DNA of 64,000 bases from Pseudomonas flavescens (GCF_013408425.1 NZ_JACBYV010000001.1:5332001-5396000); one strand, 5' to 3'; positions 25,600-34,755 are shown, counted from the first letter of the stretch. Numbers and translations are program-made. Notes: a model not told the origin generated them from the sequence alone.

Positions 25600-26970
25600 T
25601 CAGCCGTTTTTCAGCAGCGTTTTCCAGGGCTTCAGACTCATGATGATCTGCGCCTGGGTCATGCGTGGCTCCAGTTCTTCTGGACTCAGTGGACGCTTGG
25701 CCAGTTCAGCCAGTTTGTTCAGCTCACCGAACAGGCGATCGCTCTCGGCAACGTCGAGCACGTCACGCGCCAGGTGCAGCCAGAGCAGCAGGCGTTCTAG
25801 GCGCGGCAATTGTTCGGCGAGATCTTCGGGCTGCTGCTGGTAGCGCTTGAGCTGCAGATCGCGGCCTTCTTCAGCGATGAAGGTGGGCAGCCAGCTTTGC
25901 AGGGCCGCAGCACCCTGGCGGTCGCCCCGTTTGTTGCGCGAGGCCGTCCAACTGCGGGCCAGCAGCCAGCGCGAGGCATTCAGCGAGAACAGGCCCCAGC
26001 GGGTCTGTGCCAGTTCGGCGGTGAATTGCGCGGGTGCGTCCTGGCGAGCGGTGTCATCCTGCTGGCCGGCCAGCACCCGTGGGCGCCAATCTTCGAGCAG
26101 GGCGTCGAGTACCTTGCGCAGCTCACTGCTGCTGGCCCGTGGTGCGGCCTGGCCGAGGCTGCCGAGCAGGGCACGCAGATCCACCAGGCAGTTCAGCCAG
26201 TCGACCAGCAGGCGCCAGTGGCCATTGTGACGGTACTGTTCGGCGAGGCGCTGGCTGCTGCCGAGCAGGAACCAGCCGATGGCGGCGACGGCGTCGTCCA
26301 GGCTCTGCTCGGCCTGCAATTGCGGTGTGGGCAACTGCAGGCTGTAGCTGGCTTCGTCGAACAGACGGTACCCGCGCTCGGCCTTGCTGATGTCGCACGG
26401 CATCAGGGCCAGGTCGGCGGCCAGTTCAGCGGCCAGCTCCAGCAGCGCTTCGGGCTCGCCCTGGCGCAATTCGAGTTCCAGTTCGCAGATTTCTTCCTGC
26501 TGCTTGCCCACGATCACCTTGCCCAGATCGAGAGCGGCCTCGATGACCACTCTGGCCTTGCCGCGGCCCCAGGCGATCTCGGCGCGCTGACGAACGAAGT
26601 CGGTGGTGAAGATCGGCTTCAGCTGTTTCTTGTCCAGCTCTGCCAGGCTGGCGGGCCAGCAGCTGTCATCGAGTTTCTTCAGATCCAGTTTGGCCTTGGT
26701 CAGGTACCAGTCCCACTCGTTGCGCTCGGACAGCCCGGCGACGCTCTGACCGCGACTCTTCAGGGTCTGAATCACCTGATCGCCATCCTTGCGCAGGCGC
26801 AGGGCGACCTTGGCGCCGGCGAGGTCGCGCGCTTCGGTGTCGAAGTACTGGTTGAGCAGCTCGCTCGTCTCCCAGCCACCCTTGCTGCGTTTCTTCAGCA
26901 ACGGGTGGGTTTGCAGGGCAGCCAGGGTTTCGCGACTGGCGCGCAGTTTGATTTCGGTTTCTTTATTCAT
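25600..26970 (-). CDS. CYTH and CHAD domain protein (inorganic triphosphatase-like)
   Basis: 456 residues from ATG 26968-26970. The N-terminal CYTH domain carries the ExExK metal/phosphate motif at the very start (NKETEIKLRAS) and the basic tunnel residues in AKVALRLRKDGDQVIQTLKS; the C-terminal CHAD domain is helical and histidine/arginine-rich (LRALLGSLGQAAPRASSSEL, LERLLLWLHLARDVLDVAES). This resembles E. coli YgiF, a tripolyphosphatase; CHAD domains bind polyphosphate. It is divergent from a PhoU-like/Pit phosphate pair, which agrees with a phosphate theme. Confidence 0.9.
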   Translation of the reverse strand: MNKETEIKLRASRETLAALQTHPLLKKRSKGGWETSELLNQYFDTEARDLAGAKVALRLRKDGDQVIQTLKSRGQSVAGLSERNEWDWYLTKAKLDLKKLDDSCWPASLAELDKKQLKPIFTTDFVRQRAEIAWGRGKARVVIEAALDLGKVIVGKQQEEICELELELRQGEPEALLELAAELAADLALMPCDISKAERGYRLFDEASYSLQLPTPQLQAEQSLDDAVAAIGWFLLGSSQRLAEQYRHNGHWRLLVDWLNCLVDLRALLGSLGQAAPRASSSELRKVLDALLEDWRPRVLAGQQDDTARQDAPAQFTAELAQTRWGLFSLNASRWLLARSWTASRNKRGDRQGAAALQSWLPTFIAEEGRDLQLKRYQQQPEDLAEQLPRLERLLLWLHLARDVLDVAESDRLFGELNKLAELAKRPLSPEELEPRMTQAQIIMSLKPWKTLLKNG

Positions 26971-27186
26971 TGCGAGGGCTCGGTGAAGCGGCGACGGCGG
27001 CGGGGATTGCACGGTGCGGGACGCTGCCCGGCACCTTAGGCCGTACAGGGTAGTGGAAAAGCGCGACGGATGCAGGTCGGCGAACGGTCATCGTGGAGCG
27101 GGAGGCAGTGGCTGGACTGTGCATTACCATAGCTTTACCGATATTTCCCCGGCGTTCGCGGAAAATCCGTCACGAAATACGTCATT

Positions 27187-27204
27187 GTGACGGAACGATG
27201 ACAC
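27187..27204 (-). promoter_or_regulatory. Candidate Pho box between the CYTH-CHAD and PhoU-like genes
   Basis: On the minus strand GTGTCATCGTTCCGTCAC holds two TGTCA/CGTCA half-sites at the 11-base spacing of PhoB boxes and fits about 13 of 18 consensus positions. A second GTCAC/GTCAT pair lies just upstream (near 27169-27185) with 12-base spacing. The 299-base intergenic region is otherwise without a gene. Orientation could serve either divergent unit. Confidence 0.4.
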
Positions 27205-27269
27205 GCGCTGGCTTGCCCAGGATGTCATCCGTATACTTGCCGCCTCTTTGACAGACAGGGGTCACCCCC

Positions 27270-27950
27270 ATGCCAAGCAATCCGTTCATCAGCAGCCTTT
27301 TTGGCCGCTCGCCGATCGGGCCGATGCAACAGCATATCGCCAAGGCTCACGAGTGCGCCGCCAATCTGGTGCCATTCTTCGAGGCGGTCATGGCCGAAGA
27401 CTGGACACGCGTCGAGCAGGTGCAGCAAGAGATGGTTCGCCTGGAACACGATGCGGACAAGCTCAAGAAGAATGTGCGCATGCACCTGCCCAAGAGCCTG
27501 TTCCTGCCCGTGCCACGTTCCGATCTGCTGGAATTGCTCAGCACCCAGGACAAGGTGGCCAACCGGGCCAAGGACATCGCCGGGCTGATGCTGGGCCGCT
27601 CCATGACCATTCCCGTCGACCTGCAACCGCTGATGTTGGCGTACGTGCGTCGTTGCGTGGATGCCAGCGCCCAGGCGCTGAAGGCAATGAAGGAGCTGGA
27701 TTCGCTGCTCGAGGCCGGTTTCGCCGGTCGTGAGGCCACCCTGGTCGAGCGCATGGTCGAGGAGCTCGAAGAAATCGAGCGCGAGACCGACCGCCAGCAG
27801 ATCGAGGTGCGCCGCACCTTGTTCAAACTGGAAAAGGATCTTCCCGCAGTCGATGTGATGTTCCTCTATCGGATCATCGACTGGGTCGGAGACATTGCCG
27901 ATCGCGCCGAGCGCGTGGGCAACCGGCTGGAACAACTGCTGGCGCGCTAA
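27270..27950 (+). CDS. DUF47/PhoU-like protein (TIGR00153)
   Basis: 226 residues, all helical: AKAHECAANLVPFFEAVMAE, RLEHDADKLKKNVRMHLPKS, RSDLLELLSTQDKVANRAKD and IIDWVGDIADRAERVGNRLE. The family is distantly related to PhoU and is nearly always encoded before a Pit transporter, where it is believed to control phosphate uptake. It ends 38 bases before the pit gene, so they form one operon. AGGGGTCACCCCC precedes the start; the Shine-Dalgarno AGGGG can pair with the following CCCC, a possible local translation brake. Confidence 0.93.
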   Translation: MPSNPFISSLFGRSPIGPMQQHIAKAHECAANLVPFFEAVMAEDWTRVEQVQQEMVRLEHDADKLKKNVRMHLPKSLFLPVPRSDLLELLSTQDKVANRAKDIAGLMLGRSMTIPVDLQPLMLAYVRRCVDASAQALKAMKELDSLLEAGFAGREATLVERMVEELEEIERETDRQQIEVRRTLFKLEKDLPAVDVMFLYRIIDWVGDIADRAERVGNRLEQLLAR

Positions 27951-27988
27951 GCCGCCAGCATCCTTTCTGGGTTTACAGGTAAATCTCT

Positions 27989-29254
27989 ATGTCTCTTGTC
28001 GCGGACTACGGTTTCGTACTCCTCGTGATGGCCTGCTGCTTTGGTTTGTTCATGGCGTGGGGTGTCGGTGCAAATGATGTGTCCAATGCCATGGGCACGT
28101 CGGTGGGTGCGAAGGCACTGACCATCAAGCAGGCGATTCTCATCGCCATGGTTTTCGAATTCTGCGGTGCCTACCTTGCCGGTGGCGAGGTGACCGAAAC
28201 CATCAAGAACGGCATCGTCGATGCGTCGGTGATTCCCGCCGACATGTTCGTGCTGGGCATGATGGCGTCTCTGCTGTCTGCCGGTACCTGGCTGCTGATC
28301 GCCTCGCTGCGTGGCTGGCCGGTATCGACCACGCACTCCATCGTTGGCGCGATCATCGGCTTCGCTTCGGTCAGCGTGTCGGTCGATGCGGTGAACTGGG
28401 GCGGCCTGGTACCGATCGTCTCCAGCTGGGTGGTCACTCCGTTCATCTCCGGCTTGCTCGCCTTTGGCCTGTTCATGAGCGTGCAGTGGTTGATCTTCGA
28501 CACCGAAGACCCGTTCCGCAATGCCAAACGCTGGGTGCCGGTGTACATGTTCCTGACCGGTTTCATGCTGGCACTGATGACCTTCACCAAGGGCCTCAAG
28601 CACGTTGGCCTGAACTTCACTACCGGCCAGAGCATTCTGCTGTCCGCCGGTGTCGGCCTGCTGGTCGCCGGTCTCGGCATTCTCCTGTTGCGCCGTATCA
28701 AGCTGGACCCGGAAGCCGACAAGGATTTCCACTTCGCCAGCGTCGAGAAAGTCTTCGCGGTGCTGATGATCTTCACCGCCTGCTCCATGGCCTTCGCCCA
28801 TGGTGCCAGTGACGTCTCCAACGCCGTGGGCCCGCTGGCTGCGGTCGTTGGCGTGATCGAAGCCGGTGGCGACATGGCGATTGGCGGTCAGTCTTCGGTG
28901 CCCGGCTGGGTGCTGCTGATGGGCGCCGTGGGTATCGTCATCGGCCTGGCCACCTACGGCTGGAAAGTGATTGCCACCATTGGCAAGAAGATCACCGAGC
29001 TGACCCCAAGCCGAGGTTTCGCCGCCGAGCTGGCCACCGCGGCCACGGTGGTCGCTGCATCTGGCATCGGTCTGCCGATCTCCACCACGCACACGCTGGT
29101 GGGCGCGGTACTGGGTATCGGCCTGGCACGCGGTATTGGCGCCCTGAACCTGGCCGTGGTCGGCAAGATCTTCACGTCCTGGGTGGTCACCCTGCCAATC
29201 GGCGCGGCGCTGGCGATCATCTATCTGGAAATCTTCATGCTGATTTTCTTGTGA
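27989..29254 (+). CDS. pitA: Pit-family inorganic phosphate transporter
   Basis: 421 residues, inner-membrane symporter for metal-phosphate complexes with H+ or Na+. The two inverted PHO4 repeats are clear: WGVGANDVSNAMGTSVGAKA with STTHSIVGAIIGF, and FAHGASDVSNAVGPLAAVVG with STTHTLVGAVLGIG. Roughly ten to twelve membrane segments. The gene pairs with the PhoU-like gene just upstream. Downstream lies a 302-base gap with a structured repeat rather than an ordinary terminator. Confidence 0.93.
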   Translation: MSLVADYGFVLLVMACCFGLFMAWGVGANDVSNAMGTSVGAKALTIKQAILIAMVFEFCGAYLAGGEVTETIKNGIVDASVIPADMFVLGMMASLLSAGTWLLIASLRGWPVSTTHSIVGAIIGFASVSVSVDAVNWGGLVPIVSSWVVTPFISGLLAFGLFMSVQWLIFDTEDPFRNAKRWVPVYMFLTGFMLALMTFTKGLKHVGLNFTTGQSILLSAGVGLLVAGLGILLLRRIKLDPEADKDFHFASVEKVFAVLMIFTACSMAFAHGASDVSNAVGPLAAVVGVIEAGGDMAIGGQSSVPGWVLLMGAVGIVIGLATYGWKVIATIGKKITELTPSRGFAAELATAATVVAASGIGLPISTTHTLVGAVLGIGLARGIGALNLAVVGKIFTSWVVTLPIGAALAIIYLEIFMLIFL

Positions 29255-29291
29255 TCCTCTGACGGTCTGCTGCGCGTCGGCACTGCGGGTT

Positions 29292-29420
29292 AAAAACAGG
29301 CTCGGATAGCCGCTTGCGGCTAACGCGCTTAAGCGCGGCCCGAAGGTCGAGCGACGCGAGTAATGCTCATGTACAAAAGTACAGTCGCCCGCGACCCCGG
29401 CCGCTTCCTCGCCTGTTTTT
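29292..29420. repeat. Multi-hairpin intergenic element between pitA and argE
   Basis: The 302-base gap at 29255-29556 holds no gene. Within it, terminal arms AAAAACAGGC (29292-29301) and GCCTGTTTTT (29411-29420) are exact inverted repeats enclosing further symmetric pieces: TAGCCGCTTGCGGCTA (29307-29322), the perfect palindrome GCGCTTAAGCGC (29325-29336), GGCC-CGAA-GGTC (29337-29348) and TGTACAAAAGTACA (29370-29383). I recall similar TGTACTTTTGTACATGAG sequences as dispersed repeats in Pseudomonas genomes, from memory. It may act as terminator, RNA structure or a mobile miniature element. The rest of the gap shows only the argE ribosome-binding region. Confidence 0.6.
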
Positions 29421-29556
29421 GCGGGGCCGCCTAGGCCTTGCATTGCTCTAGCTCGCTAGACCTCGAAGAACTCTGGCTGAGCGGCAATTCTCCATTGGCG
29501 GTTCTCGCGGGCCTCGCTTCTCTTTATGATGAGGCGACCGACCCGAGAGAGCCGCC

Positions 29557-30693
29557 ATGTCATTTACCCTCAAGGATCGTTTCGCGGCGCTGATTGCCGC
29601 GCCATCGGTCAGTTGCACGCAGCCTGCGCTGGATCAATCCAACCTTCAGGTCATCGATCTGTTGGCCAACTGGCTGAGCGACCTGGGTTTCACCTGCGAG
29701 AAACAGCAGGTCGAGCCGGGCAAGTTCAACCTGATCGCGACCCTTGGCAGTGGCCCTGGCGGCCTGGTACTGGCCGGGCACAGCGACACCGTTCCCTTCG
29801 ACGAAGCCTTGTGGCAAAGCGACCCGCTCAAACTCACCGATACCGGTGATCGCTGGGTAGGCCTGGGCGTGTGCGACATGAAGGGCTTCTTCGCGCTGAT
29901 CATCGAGGCCGTTCAGGGGCTGCTCGACCAGCCGTTCAAACAACCGCTGATCATCCTAGCCACCTGTGATGAAGAGAGCTCGATGTCGGGCGCTCGGGCC
30001 CTGGCCGAAGCCGGGCGGCCGCTTGGCCGCGCGGCGGTGATTGGCGAGCCGACCGGGCTCAAGCCGATCCGCCTGCACAAGGGCGTGATGATGGAGCGCA
30101 TCGATATCCTCGGGCAGAGCGGGCATTCCTCCAATCCGGCGCTGGGGCATAGCGCGCTGGATGCCATGCACGACGTCATGGGTGAGCTGATGCAGTTGCG
30201 CCGCCAGTGGCAGCAGGAGTACCGCAACCCGCAATTCAGCGTGCCGCAGCCGACCCTCAACTTCGGTTGCATCCATGGTGGCGACAATCCCAACCGGATC
30301 TGCGGGCAGTGCTCCCTGGAGTTCGACCTGCGCCCGTTGCCGGGCATGCAGCCGGAAGCCTTGCGCGCGGCAATCCGTCAGAAGCTGCAGCCTCTGGCCG
30401 AGCGTCATGAAGTGAGCATCGACTTCGCCCCGCTGTTTCCCAGCGTGCCGCCGTTCGAGCAGGTCGCCGATGCCGAGCTGGTACGCCTTGCCGAGCGCCT
30501 GACCGGGCACACCGCAGCTGCAGTGGCCTTCGGTACCGAGGCGCCGTATTTCCAGCAGCTTGGCTGTGAGACGCTGGTGCTCGGCCCGGGCGACATCGAC
30601 TGTGCCCACCAGCCTGGCGAGTACCTGGATGTAGACCGCCTGCAACCCACGGTCAAGCTGCTGCAACAGCTGATCCGTCACTATTGTCTGTAA
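29557..30693 (+). CDS. argE: Acetylornithine deacetylase
   Basis: M20 metallopeptidase-family enzyme producing ornithine from N-acetylornithine in arginine synthesis. 378 residues, about the usual length. Zinc-binding and catalytic motifs: VLAGHSDTVPFD (His and Asp), WVGLGVCDMKGFFALIIEA (bridging Asp), ILATCDEESSMSGARAL (catalytic Glu-Glu), and PGDIDCAHQPGEYLDVDRLQ (C-terminal His). It precedes argA by 117 bases; the gap contains a small GCGAAG/CTTCGC hairpin. Both genes are early arginine-pathway steps that share the acetylated intermediates. Confidence 0.94.
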   Translation: MSFTLKDRFAALIAAPSVSCTQPALDQSNLQVIDLLANWLSDLGFTCEKQQVEPGKFNLIATLGSGPGGLVLAGHSDTVPFDEALWQSDPLKLTDTGDRWVGLGVCDMKGFFALIIEAVQGLLDQPFKQPLIILATCDEESSMSGARALAEAGRPLGRAAVIGEPTGLKPIRLHKGVMMERIDILGQSGHSSNPALGHSALDAMHDVMGELMQLRRQWQQEYRNPQFSVPQPTLNFGCIHGGDNPNRICGQCSLEFDLRPLPGMQPEALRAAIRQKLQPLAERHEVSIDFAPLFPSVPPFEQVADAELVRLAERLTGHTAAAVAFGTEAPYFQQLGCETLVLGPGDIDCAHQPGEYLDVDRLQPTVKLLQQLIRHYCL

Positions 30694-30810
30694 AACAGGG
30701 AGCCTGCCGCTGATGCCTTTGCGACGACGATAACGCACTGAGCCTGCCTGCGAAGCGAGTGCTTCGCGCCCACCGATGCTTCTTTCGTTTTCACAAAGGT
30801 TTCGCTGCAC

Positions 30811-32109
30811 ATGCACGACTACGTCAACTGGCTTCGCCACGCTTCGCCCTACATCAATGCCCACCGGGACTGCACCTTCGTGGTCATGCTGCCCGGCGAA
30901 GGGGTGGCCCACCCCAATTTCGGCAATATCGTCCACGACCTGGTGCTGTTGCACAGCCTGGGCGTGCGATTGGTGCTGGTGCATGGCTCGCGCCCGCAGA
31001 TCGAGGCACGCCTGAGCAATCGCGGGCTGACACCGGTCTATCACCGCGACCTGCGCGTGACCGACAGCCCGACGCTGGAGTGTGTGATCGACGCAGTCGG
31101 CCAGTTGCGCATCGCCATCGAGGCGCGCCTGTCCATGGACATCGCCGCCTCGCCGATGCAGGGCTCGCGCCTGCGGGTGAGCAGCGGTAACTACGTCACC
31201 GCACGGCCCATCGGCGTTCTGGATGGCGTCGACTATCACCATACCGGCGAGGTGCGGCGGATCGACCGCAAGGGCATCAATCGCCAACTCGACGAGCGCA
31301 ATATCGTGCTGTTGTCGCCGCTGGGGTATTCACCCACCGGCGAAATATTCAACCTGGCCTGCGAGGACGTGGCCATGCGCGCGGCCATCGATCTGGCGGC
31401 CGACAAGCTGATCCTGTTCAGCAGCCAGCAGGGGCTGCTCGACGACGACGGCAAGCTGATCCGCGAACTACGCCCGCAACAGGTTCCTGCCCATGTCTCG
31501 CGCCTGGGCAGCGACTATCAGGGCGAGCTGCTGGATGCCGCCGCCCAGGCCTGCCGCAGCGGCGTCAAGCGCAGCCATATCGTCAGCTACACCGGCGACG
31601 GCTCGCTGCTGACCGAACTGTTCACCCGCGATGGGGGCGGCACCCTGGTCGACCCCGAGCAGTTCGAATCGCTGCGTGAGGCGAACATCGGCGACGTCGG
31701 CGGGTTGATCGAGCTGATCAGTCCGCTGGAAGAACAGGGCATTCTGGTGCGCCGCTCCCGGGAAGTGCTCGAGCGCGAGATCGGCCAGTTCAGCATCGTC
31801 GAGCGCGACGGCATGATCATCGCCTGCGCCGCGCTCTATCCGATTGCGGACTCGACTTGTGGCGAGCTGGCGTGCCTGGCGGTCAATCCCGAGTACCGCC
31901 ACGGCGGGCGCGGTGACGAACTGCTCGAACGCATCGAGGAACGCGCCCGGGCCATGGGCATCAACACCCTGTTCGTACTCACCACCCGCACGGCGCACTG
32001 GTTCCGTGAGCGCGGTTTCGAGCCCAGCAGCGTCGAGCGCATGCCAGCGGCGCGGGCTTCGCTGTACAACTTCCAGCGTAATTCGAAGATATTCGAGAAA
32101 GCGCTTTAG
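30811..32109 (+). CDS. argA: N-acetylglutamate synthase (amino-acid acetyltransferase)
   Basis: First step of arginine synthesis, acetyl-CoA plus glutamate. 432 residues: an amino-acid kinase-like regulatory domain (LHSLGVRLVLVHGSRPQIEA, VTARPIGVLDGVDYHHTGEV), expected to bind arginine for feedback inhibition, and a C-terminal GNAT domain (LACLAVNPEYRHGGRGDELL, AMGINTLFVLTTRTAHWFRE). Classical fused type. It follows argE on the same strand. Confidence 0.95.
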   Translation: MHDYVNWLRHASPYINAHRDCTFVVMLPGEGVAHPNFGNIVHDLVLLHSLGVRLVLVHGSRPQIEARLSNRGLTPVYHRDLRVTDSPTLECVIDAVGQLRIAIEARLSMDIAASPMQGSRLRVSSGNYVTARPIGVLDGVDYHHTGEVRRIDRKGINRQLDERNIVLLSPLGYSPTGEIFNLACEDVAMRAAIDLAADKLILFSSQQGLLDDDGKLIRELRPQQVPAHVSRLGSDYQGELLDAAAQACRSGVKRSHIVSYTGDGSLLTELFTRDGGGTLVDPEQFESLREANIGDVGGLIELISPLEEQGILVRRSREVLEREIGQFSIVERDGMIIACAALYPIADSTCGELACLAVNPEYRHGGRGDELLERIEERARAMGINTLFVLTTRTAHWFRERGFEPSSVERMPAARASLYNFQRNSKIFEKAL

Positions 32110-32171
32110 GTCGGGCTGTCCCGCGCTTGCTGCTGGGGCGGCATCCGGCGGTTGGCGCTCACCCGCATCGC

Positions 32172-32196
32172 CTGCAGCGGCCAGTGGCTGCTGCAG
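32172..32196. terminator. Inverted repeat between convergent argA and RMF-like genes
   Basis: CTGCAGCGGCCA and TGGCTGCTGCAG pair at 11 of 12 positions with almost no loop. It sits 62 bases after argA and just before the convergent gene's stop. There is no U-run on either side, so it may be a weak terminator or an mRNA-end stabiliser. Confidence 0.4.
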
Positions 32197-32203
32197 GGGG
32201 TAA

Positions 32204-32455
32204 TCAGGCGCGCTTTTTGGTGGTGGAGGGATTGGGGGCGGCGCGGTTGATCTTCTCGGCGCTGAGTCGGCGCTGGCCTTCTCCGTCGACCCAGCCTGCT
32301 TCCCAGGCTGCAGCGGGGACGCTGTCAGCGAACGGCTGCGCGTCTGAAGAGTGGCCTGCCAGACCAGCCATGTAGCCCTGTTGGTAAGCCTTGGTAAGGC
32401 TTTCCAGGCTCCAGTGCTGGTCTTTTTCGCGGTGGTTCATGAGATGGGTTCGCAT
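32204..32455 (-). CDS. Ribosome modulation factor (RMF/CrpP)-like small protein
   Basis: 83 residues from ATG 32453-32455; the ATG at 32438-32440 is an alternative. The central part AYQQGYMAGLAGHSSDAQPF and AAWEAGWVDGEGQ matches the RMF pattern of GY-x-AG-x-AG followed by a W-x-x-GW motif, with a basic tail (PSTTKKRA). RMF dimerises ribosomes in stationary phase; the CrpP branch has disputed other roles. True RMF has a basic N-terminus that is less clear here, so this is a family relative rather than proven RMF. Confidence 0.72.
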   Translation of the reverse strand: MRTHLMNHREKDQHWSLESLTKAYQQGYMAGLAGHSSDAQPFADSVPAAAWEAGWVDGEGQRRLSAEKINRAAPNPSTTKKRA

Positions 32456-32546
32456 TGAGTGCCTGCAAACAATGCTAGCCAAATACGGCGGGTGTAACCG
32501 GGCCGCTGGTCTCGGATTTATGACCACTGGCTTTTTTTGTGACGGG

Positions 32547-32585
32547 GTTGGCGTGAGCGATCGAGCTATCGCTCAGACCGCCAAC
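32547..32585. repeat. Long inverted repeat overlapping the gshA stop codon
   Basis: Outer arms GTTGGCG / CGCCAAC and inner arms TGAGCGAT / ATCGCTCA form a 15-pair stem with a 3-base bulge and a CGAGCT loop. The gshA stop codon (32573-32575) lies inside the inner arm. No U-run follows in the minus direction, so it looks like an mRNA 3'-end hairpin rather than a standard terminator. Confidence 0.45.
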
Positions 32586-34153
32586 GCCAGGATGCTGGCC
32601 TGATAGGCAGCGGCGAAGCTGTCGAAGTCACCGTCCTCATGCACTTCCAGTTCGGCCTGCTCCTGCAGGGAACGCTGCGCAGCCTGCTCGAATTCGGCCT
32701 GTTGCTCGGCACTCAGCGGTTGCCCGCGGAAATGCTCGGCATGGCGCTTGCTCTGGCGCAGGGAGAAGGCCGAAAAGCTCTCACCCTTCTGCAGTTCTGC
32801 CAGCACCTGAGCCGATGGCGTCAGGCTGGCGTCGTCGATTTTCGCACGCTGTGCCTGCAGGGCACTGGCGTGGGCTTCGCCACCCTGGCTACCGTCGAGC
32901 AATCGGGTGATCGCTTCGATACCGTCCAGCAGCTCATGAGCCCAGCTCTGCAGCACCACCGGCCCACCCTGGCGATGCAGGTGCAGGCCGGGACGGCGAC
33001 CTTCCTTGACCACCTTGAGGAAGTTGTCGGAACAGCTGCCGCACTCGCCATTGCTCAACTGCGGGCTGTCCTGCAGGGCGCAGAACAGCAGGAAAGCATC
33101 GAGGAAGCGCGATTCGGTGAGGTCGATGCCCAGCGGCAGGAACGGGTTGATGTCCAGGCAGCGGGCTTCCACGTACTGCACGCCACGGGCCACAAGCGCC
33201 TGAATCGGCCGCTCGCCGCTGTAGGTCACGCGTTTCGGGCGGATGTTGGAGTAGTACTCGTTTTCGATCTGCAGAATGTTGGTGTTGAGTTGCAGCCAGT
33301 CACCGTCCTTCTTGGTGCCGATGTCGACGTAGGGCGGGTAGGGCGTACCGACTGCCTGGCGCAGGCTGTCGGTGTAGCTGGCCAGGTCGTTGTAGCAGGG
33401 CGTCAGCCCGGCCTGGGCCTCGCTCTGATAACCCAGGTCGCTCATGCGCAGGCTGGTGGCATAGGGCAGATACAGGGTGTCGGCATCGAGTTCCTGCAAC
33501 TGATGGGCACGGCCGCGCATGAAGTTCTTGTCCAGCGCCGGTGATGCGCCGAACAGGTACATCAGCAACCAGCTGTAGCGGCGGAAGTTGCGGATCAGCG
33601 CGATGTAGCGCGACGACTGATAGTCGCGGGCGCTGCGCGTGTCGCCTTCGGCCTGCTGCAGCACGGCCCACAGCTGCTCCGGCAGGGAGAAGTTGTAGTG
33701 AATGCCGGCGATGCACTGCATGGTCTTGCCGTAACGAAGGGCCAGCCCCTTGCGGTAGACGTACTTGAGCTGGCCGATATGCGAGTGACCATAGCGGGCG
33801 ATCGGAATGGTCTCTTCGTCCGGCAGCGGGCCAGGCATCGACGGGCTCCACAGGAACTCGCCGTCGAGCTTGCTGTAGACGAAGCGGTGGATGCGGTCGA
33901 GCTCGTCCAGGGTGTCGCGCGGATCGACGGCGGTCGAGGTGATGAACTCGAGCAGTGACTCGGAATAATCCGTGGTGATCTGCGCGTTGGTGAGCGCCGA
34001 GCCGAGAGCGACCGGGTGCCCGCTCAGTGCCAGTTCGCCTTCGCTGTCGACGCGCAGGCACTCGCGCTCGATGCCGTGCAGGCACTGGGAAAGCAGGGAA
34101 AGGTTGGCGTGCTCACCGAGCAGTGCCAGACGGCGGGAGAACAGGTCGCTCAA
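32573..34153 (-). CDS. gshA: Glutamate-cysteine ligase
   Basis: First, rate-limiting step of glutathione synthesis. 526 residues, matching the proteobacterial GshA type (about 520). Features: [56 protein letters not shown] and [20 protein letters not shown]. The start is a TTG (34151-34153) with AAGGA 8 bases upstream; the only close ATG is out of frame. A rare start codon may keep synthesis low. Confidence 0.95.
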   Translation of the reverse strand: MSDLFSRRLALLGEHANLSLLSQCLHGIERECLRVDSEGELALSGHPVALGSALTNAQITTDYSESLLEFITSTAVDPRDTLDELDRIHRFVYSKLDGEFLWSPSMPGPLPDEETIPIARYGHSHIGQLKYVYRKGLALRYGKTMQCIAGIHYNFSLPEQLWAVLQQAEGDTRSARDYQSSRYIALIRNFRRYSWLLMYLFGASPALDKNFMRGRAHQLQELDADTLYLPYATSLRMSDLGYQSEAQAGLTPCYNDLASYTDSLRQAVGTPYPPYVDIGTKKDGDWLQLNTNILQIENEYYSNIRPKRVTYSGERPIQALVARGVQYVEARCLDINPFLPLGIDLTESRFLDAFLLFCALQDSPQLSNGECGSCSDNFLKVVKEGRRPGLHLHRQGGPVVLQSWAHELLDGIEAITRLLDGSQGGEAHASALQAQRAKIDDASLTPSAQVLAELQKGESFSAFSLRQSKRHAEHFRGQPLSAEQQAEFEQAAQRSLQEQAELEVHEDGDFDSFAAAYQASILALAV

Positions 34154-34361
34154 GATTGCATTCCTTCACGCAGCGGTCGCCCCAATATGGGGGTGGATTC
34201 TGCACTCTACAAGGGGGCGAATGGCTGACGTTGGTCGTCTGGCGATAAGAGCGTGCATTCTAACGCTGCAAGGCGCTCTGGCGAAGGGCTGCCCGTGATG
34301 GAAGCCTGTCGGGCGACGCGACGGCCTGGCAGGCTGTTGGCAGGCAGGGCCAGCGTGTTCC

Positions 34362-34751
34362 CTACAGGCAGGCGAAGGTGGCCTGCGCCTTGGCGACCAG
34401 CTTGTCGTGCTGGTGCACTTCGGCTTCGATCACCTGGGTGCGACGTCCGGCATGTACCACCCAGGCCCGGCAGCTCAGTTCACCCTCGGTAACCCCGCGG
34501 ATGTAGTTGACCTTGCACTCCAGGGTGACGCTGCTCGGCTCGCCGTCACTGAGGCTGTGGCTGGCCTGGCCCATGGCACTATCGATCAGCGAGAACAGCG
34601 CGCCGCCGTGCAGCTTGCCGTGCAGGTTGCGCAGGCCATCGTGCATGTTCAGGCGGATCACCGCTTCGCCGGCTTCGGCCTTGACGATCTGCAGGCCAAG
34701 CAGGCGCCCGAAGGCGCTGCTCTTGCCGACTTCTTCCATGGGCTGGTTCAC
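34362..34751 (-). CDS. PaaI-family hotdog thioesterase
   Basis: 129 residues from GTG 34749-34751 with GAGGAA 8 bases upstream; the in-frame ATG at 34737-34739 is an alternative. Hotdog-fold signature LHGGALFSLIDSAMGQASHS preceded by NMHDGLRNLHGK, with LECKVNYIRGVTEGELSCRA after it. Probably hydrolyses aryl- or acyl-CoA; substrate unknown. Its Shine-Dalgarno lies in the end of tex, whose stop is 4 bases upstream, so the two are co-translated. Confidence 0.88.
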   Translation of the reverse strand: MNQPMEEVGKSSAFGRLLGLQIVKAEAGEAVIRLNMHDGLRNLHGKLHGGALFSLIDSAMGQASHSLSDGEPSSVTLECKVNYIRGVTEGELSCRAWVVHAGRRTQVIEAEVHQHDKLVAKAQATFACL

Positions 34752-34755
34752 AGGC

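Noticed and set aside
29255..29556. Gene in the pitA-argE gap
   Set aside because: No open frame with a ribosome-binding site; the sequence is dominated by inverted repeats.
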